Positions 33,470 to 37,397 of a DNA stretch of 37,397 nucleotides are shown here, in pieces. The notes under the pieces were generated by a model. That model was not told the origin of the DNA. It made no database searches and was given only the letters and a program-made list of their open reading frames with translations. The stretch's first letter is position 1. Each line of letters opens with the position of its first letter. The position numbers and the translations under genes are program-made. This DNA is from Gammaproteobacteria bacterium (GTDB taxonomy: Bacteria; Pseudomonadota; Gammaproteobacteria; JAJPIJ01), in contig JAJVIQ010000008.1 of the NCBI GenBank assembly GCA_022071965.1, positions 1 through 37,397 on the forward strand, given 5' to 3'.

Positions 33470-35008
33470 ATGCAACTGCCAATCGTACTGTGCCAGACCG
33501 CGCGGCAGCCATTGCAGCGGCAGCTGTTCGACCAGATCCGCGAGCTGGTCCTGAGCGGCCGCCTGAAGCCCGGCACGCCGCTGCCCGCGAGCCGCGCGCT
33601 GGCCGATCAGCTCGGCGTGTCGCGCAACACCGTGCTGCTCACCTACGAGCAGCTCCTCGCCGAGGGCTACCTGCAGACGCGCCAGGCGGTCGGCACCTAC
33701 GTGAGCCTGGAGCTGCCCGAGGGATGCCTGGCCGCGCGCCGCGCGCCGGACGAGCCGGCCGCCGAGGCGGGCGTGCACACCTGCCCGCACCCGCTGCCCT
33801 TCAAGGGCCGCAGCCAGGCGCTGGTGAATCCGCATCCCCTCGCCTACGACTTCTGGCTGGGGCGGCCCGACCCGCATTCCTTCCCGATCAAGGCCTGGCA
33901 CCGGCTCACCAACCGGGCGCTGGCCAGTGCCGGGACGCGCTTCACCGAGTACCGCGAGCCGGCGGGGCTGTTCGAGCTGCGCAAGGCGATCGTCGATCAT
34001 CTCGGGCCCGCGCGGGGCATCTCCGCCAGCCCCGATCAGGTCGTGATCGTCGCCGGCTCGCAGGGCGGACTCAATCTCATCGCGCGGCTGCTGGTGCGGG
34101 AGGACTGCCGCGTGGCCACGGAGAACCCCTGCTACCAGGGCGCGGCGTTTCTCTTCGAGAGCCATCGCGCCGAGCTGCTGCCCGTGCCGGTCGACGAGGA
34201 TGGCATCGTCGTCGATCTGCTGCCCCGCAGCGGCGTGCAGCTCCTCTACGTGACGCCTTCGCACCAGTACCCCATGGGCTTCATGATGTCGCTGGAGCGG
34301 CGGCTGCGGTTGCTCGACTGGGCGCGCCGCAGCGGGGCCTACATCATCGAGGACGACTACGACAGCGATTTCCGCTACCGCGGATCGCCGCTCACCGCGC
34401 TGCAGGGGCTGGATCGGCACGACAGCGTCATCTATCTCGGCACGTTCTCCAAGTCGATGGGTGCCGCGCTGCGGCTGGGGTACCTCGTGCTCCCGCGGCA
34501 ACTGGTCGAGCCGGCTCGCACTGCCAAGGCGCTGATCGACAACGGCCATCCATGGCTCGACCAGGCCGTGATGGCGGAGTACATCGGCAGCGGCGCCTAC
34601 GACACCCATCTGCGGCGCATACGGCAGATCTATCGCGAGCGCCGCGACTGCCTGCTCGAGCGTCTCCAGCATCACTTCGGCGAAGTCGTCATCACCGGCC
34701 AGGACGCCGGCATGCACGTCGCATGGCACCTGCCGCGCTCGTTTCCGCAGGCCCGCGCGCTGCAGGACCTGGTGGCGGCCAAGGGGGTGGGCATCTATTC
34801 GCTGCAATCGGGCGCGGCCTACGACTTCGGCGGTTGCGCCTACAGCGAGCGCACCGTCGTGCTCGGATTCTCCTCGCTCGACGAGCGGCACATCCGCGCG
34901 GGCATCGATCGCCTCGCCGAGGTCATCGCGCGCAACCGCAGCGCACCCGCCCACGCGACGGCGGCGGACAGCGTGCATCCGCCGCTCACCACGAACCTGA
35001 CGCTATGA
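33470..35008 (+). CDS. MocR-type (GntR/aminotransferase) transcriptional regulator
   Basis: A 512-residue fusion of a GntR winged helix and a type I aminotransferase fold. The N-terminus has QPLQRQLFDQIRELVLSGRL and ALADQLGVSRNTVLLTYEQL. After a linker, the aminotransferase part has SASPDQVVIVAGSQGGLNLI, LYVTPSHQYPMGFMMSLERR and YIIEDDYDSDFRYRG, with the PLP lysine in YLGTFSKSMGAALRLG. MocR proteins bind PLP and regulate genes for vitamin B6 or amino-compound metabolism. ATG 33470 is preferred since GAGG lies ten bases ahead; GTG 33461 is an alternative. No target can be named: it sits between hao and ccm, with PLP-dependent gcvP and serC not far away. It has its own transcript after the terminator. 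Confidence 0.88.
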   Translation: MQLPIVLCQTARQPLQRQLFDQIRELVLSGRLKPGTPLPASRALADQLGVSRNTVLLTYEQLLAEGYLQTRQAVGTYVSLELPEGCLAARRAPDEPAAEAGVHTCPHPLPFKGRSQALVNPHPLAYDFWLGRPDPHSFPIKAWHRLTNRALASAGTRFTEYREPAGLFELRKAIVDHLGPARGISASPDQVVIVAGSQGGLNLIARLLVREDCRVATENPCYQGAAFLFESHRAELLPVPVDEDGIVVDLLPRSGVQLLYVTPSHQYPMGFMMSLERRLRLLDWARRSGAYIIEDDYDSDFRYRGSPLTALQGLDRHDSVIYLGTFSKSMGAALRLGYLVLPRQLVEPARTAKALIDNGHPWLDQAVMAEYIGSGAYDTHLRRIRQIYRERRDCLLERLQHHFGEVVITGQDAGMHVAWHLPRSFPQARALQDLVAAKGVGIYSLQSGAAYDFGGCAYSERTVVLGFSSLDERHIRAGIDRLAEVIARNRSAPAHATAADSVHPPLTTNLTL

Positions 35009-35162
35009 GCATGAGGCGCGGCGTGGCGCGGGCGCACACGGGCCGCCGGCCCGCCGGCGCCAGGCGATGCGGCGCAACGGCTGCCCATGCCGGCCCTTCG
35101 GGCGTCATCCCGCCGGCGCGCAGGGCGGCCTCCACACGGCAGGCGCGAGACGCGCCAGGGGC

Positions 35163-37136
35163 ATGATCCCGGAGCTCGGACATCTTGCCCTGATCGTCGC
35201 CCTGACTCTGGCGATGACACTGGGCGTGCTGGCGATCGCCGGGGCGCAGCGCGGCAACGTCCGCTGGATGGCGGTGGCACGGCCCGCGGCGCGCGGTCAG
35301 TTCGCATTCGTCGCGATCGCCTTCCTCTGCCTGACCTACACCTTCGTCAGCAACGACTTCTCGGTCCACTACGTCGTCTCGAACTCCAATTCGCGCCTGC
35401 CGCTCGCGTACCGGATCGCCGCGGTCTGGGGCGGACACGAAGGCTCGCTGCTGCTGTGGACCCTTTGTCTCTCGGCGTGGATGCTCGCGGTCACCTTCTT
35501 CAGCCGCCACCTGCCCGAAGCGATGGTCGCGAGGGTCCTGGGCGTCATGGGACTGGTTTCCGTCGGCTTCCTCGTTTTCATGCTCTTCGCCTCCAATCCC
35601 TTCGGGCGGGTGCTGCCCGCCGCCCCGGAGGGCAGCGACCTGAACCCGCTGCTCCAGGACCCCGGGATGGTCGCGCACCCGCCGCTGCTCTACATGGGCT
35701 ACGTCGGCTTCTCGGTGGCATATGCCTTCGCGATCGCGGCGCTGCTCGGCGGGCGGCTCGACGCCACCTGGGCGCGCTGGTCACGCCCCTGGACCACGAT
35801 CGCCTGGATGTTCCTGACGCTGGGGATCGCGGTCGGCAGCGGCTGGGCGTACTACGAGCTGGGCTGGGGCGGCTGGTGGTTCTGGGACCCGGTCGAGAAC
35901 GCCTCGCTCATGCCCTGGCTGGTCGGCACGGCGCTCATCCATTCGCTCGCGGTCACCGAGAAGCGCGGGGGCTTCCGCGCCTGGACGGTGCTGCTGGCGA
36001 TCTGCACCTTCGCGCTCAGCCTGCTCGGCACGTTCCTGGTGCGCTCGGGCGTGCTCTCCTCGGTCCACGCCTTTGCGACCGACCCGAGGCGCGGCACCTT
36101 CATCCTCGTGTTCCTGAGCGTGGTGATCGGCGCCTCGCTGGTCCTCTACGCGCTGCGGGCGCCGCGGGTCGGTGCCGGGGCCGGTTTCCATCCGATCTCG
36201 CGCGAGTCGATGCTGCTGGCGAACAACGTGCTGCTGCTGGTGGCCGCCGGCACGGTGCTGCTCGGCACGCTCTATCCGCTGTTCCTGGACGCGCTGGGGC
36301 TGGGCAAGATCTCCGTCGGGCCGCCCTATTTCGAGACCGTGCTGGTGCCGCTGGTGACGCCGGTGCTGTTCCTCATCGGCCTGGGGCCGATCGCGCGCTG
36401 GAAGAAGGCCGCGCTGCCCGAGCTGGCGACCCGGCTGCGCTGGGCGGCGGCGGTGGCGGCGATCACCGCGATGCTGTCGACGCTGGCGCTGGGGCGGTGG
36501 CGGCCGGCCGTCGCCTTCGGCCTGATCATGGCCGCCTGGATCGCCGCGAGCAGCATCGTGGCGCTGATCGGCAACGCCCGCGGCGCCGGGCGCATGGCCG
36601 TGCGCCTGGCCGCGATCCCGCGCGGCTATTGGGGCATGGTGCTCGCCCACCTCGGCCTGGCCGTGTTCGTCGCCGGGGTCACGCTGGTGCGCGGCTACGA
36701 GTCGTCGAAGGACGTGAAGATGCGGCGCGGCGACAGCGTGACACTCGCGGACAACGTCTTCACGATGCAGGCGCTCGGCGCCGCGGACGGACCGAACTAC
36801 ACGGCGACCCGCGCCACGATCACGGTGACGCGCGCCGGCGCGCCGGTGGCGACGCTCGAGCCCGAGAAGCGCGTGTACCACGCCAGCGGCATGGCCATGA
36901 CCGAAGCGGCCATCGACTGGGGGCTGATGCGCGATCTGTACGTGTCGATGGCCGAGCCGCTGGATCACGACACCTGGATCGTGCGCGTCCAGCACAAGCC
37001 CTTCATCAGCTGGATATGGCTGGGCTGCGTGGCGATGGCCGCCGGCGGCCTGCTCGCCGCCACCGACCGGCGCTACCGGCTGGCGGTGCGGCGCGGCCCC
37101 GTCCTGCACCCGGCGGCCGCGCCGGCGGCGGTGTGA
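35163..37136 (+). CDS. ccmF: Cytochrome c maturation protein CcmF
   Basis: Integral membrane part of the haem lyase that attaches haem to CxxCH motifs. The 657-residue protein starts at ATG 35163 (MIPELGHLALIVALTLAMTL); the longer frame from 35067 has a basic non-family extension. Many membrane segments are evident. The WWD domain is WGGWWFWDPVENASLMPWL near residue 236. Conserved His residues sit in WGGHEGSLLLW, VAHPPLLYMGY and the LVGTALIHSLAV region. It follows the MocR gene by 154 bases and precedes ccmH. The many haem proteins of the hao cluster make this neighbour logical. Confidence 0.94.
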   Translation: MIPELGHLALIVALTLAMTLGVLAIAGAQRGNVRWMAVARPAARGQFAFVAIAFLCLTYTFVSNDFSVHYVVSNSNSRLPLAYRIAAVWGGHEGSLLLWTLCLSAWMLAVTFFSRHLPEAMVARVLGVMGLVSVGFLVFMLFASNPFGRVLPAAPEGSDLNPLLQDPGMVAHPPLLYMGYVGFSVAYAFAIAALLGGRLDATWARWSRPWTTIAWMFLTLGIAVGSGWAYYELGWGGWWFWDPVENASLMPWLVGTALIHSLAVTEKRGGFRAWTVLLAICTFALSLLGTFLVRSGVLSSVHAFATDPRRGTFILVFLSVVIGASLVLYALRAPRVGAGAGFHPISRESMLLANNVLLLVAAGTVLLGTLYPLFLDALGLGKISVGPPYFETVLVPLVTPVLFLIGLGPIARWKKAALPELATRLRWAAAVAAITAMLSTLALGRWRPAVAFGLIMAAWIAASSIVALIGNARGAGRMAVRLAAIPRGYWGMVLAHLGLAVFVAGVTLVRGYESSKDVKMRRGDSVTLADNVFTMQALGAADGPNYTATRATITVTRAGAPVATLEPEKRVYHASGMAMTEAAIDWGLMRDLYVSMAEPLDHDTWIVRVQHKPFISWIWLGCVAMAAGGLLAATDRRYRLAVRRGPVLHPAAAPAAV

Positions 37137-37244
37137 ACGGCCGCCTCGGGGATGCGTGTGATCACGGTGCCGCGGCCAACCTCCAGCGCGCGGCGGATCG
37201 CCCCCGGCACCCGTCTCGCCGCCGGCCGCGGGCGCGCGGGCTGG

Positions 37245-37397
37245 ATGAGGAGGCTCCTCCTCGCGCTGTGGCTGGCGGCCCCGGCGAGCGCCGGATGGGC
37301 CCGGGAGGCCGAGCCCGCCGCCGCCGATCCGGGGCTGGAGGCGCGCGTGATGGCGCTGGCCGCGGGGCTGCGCTGCCTGGTCTGCCAGAACCAGACC
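37245..37397 (+). CDS. ccmH: Cytochrome c maturation protein CcmH, N-terminal part
   Basis: The frame from ATG 37245 gives a signal-like segment (MRRLLLALWLAAPASAGWAR) and then the CcmH thiol-redox motif LRCLVCQNQT, where the two Cys handle the apocytochrome cysteines. The reading frame runs off the window at 37397, so the protein is partial. An in-frame ATG at 37152 would add 31 residues without family likeness. There is no ccmG (dsbE) gene in the 108 bases between ccmF and ccmH, where it is often found. Confidence 0.85.
   Translation, partial: MRRLLLALWLAAPASAGWAREAEPAAADPGLEARVMALAAGLRCLVCQNQT

Overview
The window looks like chromosomal DNA of a GC-rich proteobacterium. The right half carries haoA-haoB-cycA-cycB: hydroxylamine oxidoreductase, HaoB, a c554-like and a cM552-like tetrahaem cytochrome. 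That complete set is the hydroxylamine-to-quinone module of ammonia oxidisers; methanotrophs usually keep only haoAB. No amo gene lies in the window, so ammonia oxidation is inferred. A gammaproteobacterial ammonia oxidiser is my best guess. The GC content (high sixties by eye on the right, lower at 1-3 kb) would be unusual for the best-known members.

Layout. (1) 1-17.3 kb, all minus strand, is a defence island. From its downstream end it holds: the edge of an IS3-family element that cut the 3' end of an mrr-like nuclease gene; two HNH nucleases; an internally deleted Mrr-like remnant; an HsdM C-terminal remnant; and a tightly packed operon hsdM - DUF4062 - DUF262/HNH - hsdS - AlbA_2/ATPase - hsdR. 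An HsdR N-terminal remnant lies on the other side of the operon. A Fic protein and a WYL regulator follow. The two remnants read as scars of an older type I system into which the present operon was substituted.

(2) 17.4-20.6 kb is a plus-strand accessory strip: a DUF6569/ARPP-1-like gene, a 100-bp tandem array of hairpins, a small membrane protein with a truncated second copy, a toxin-antitoxin pair whose toxin is frameshifted, and a GIY-YIG nuclease bracketed by inverted copies of the same hairpin.

(3) 20.7-28.7 kb is a housekeeping run serC-serA-serB-gcvT-gcvH-gcvP. It makes serine from 3-phosphoglycerate, and the glycine cleavage proteins handle glycine and one-carbon units; gcvL/lpd is not here.

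(4) 29.1-33.3 kb is the hao cluster, closed by a plausible terminator. A MocR-type regulator follows, then ccmF and the start of ccmH, which act in maturation of the c-type haems that HAO and its partners need in large numbers.

The strongest candidates for something new are the composite type I operon with three embedded accessory genes and its flanking scars, and the hairpin-flanked GIY-YIG unit. All family calls come from reading motifs; no database search was possible.
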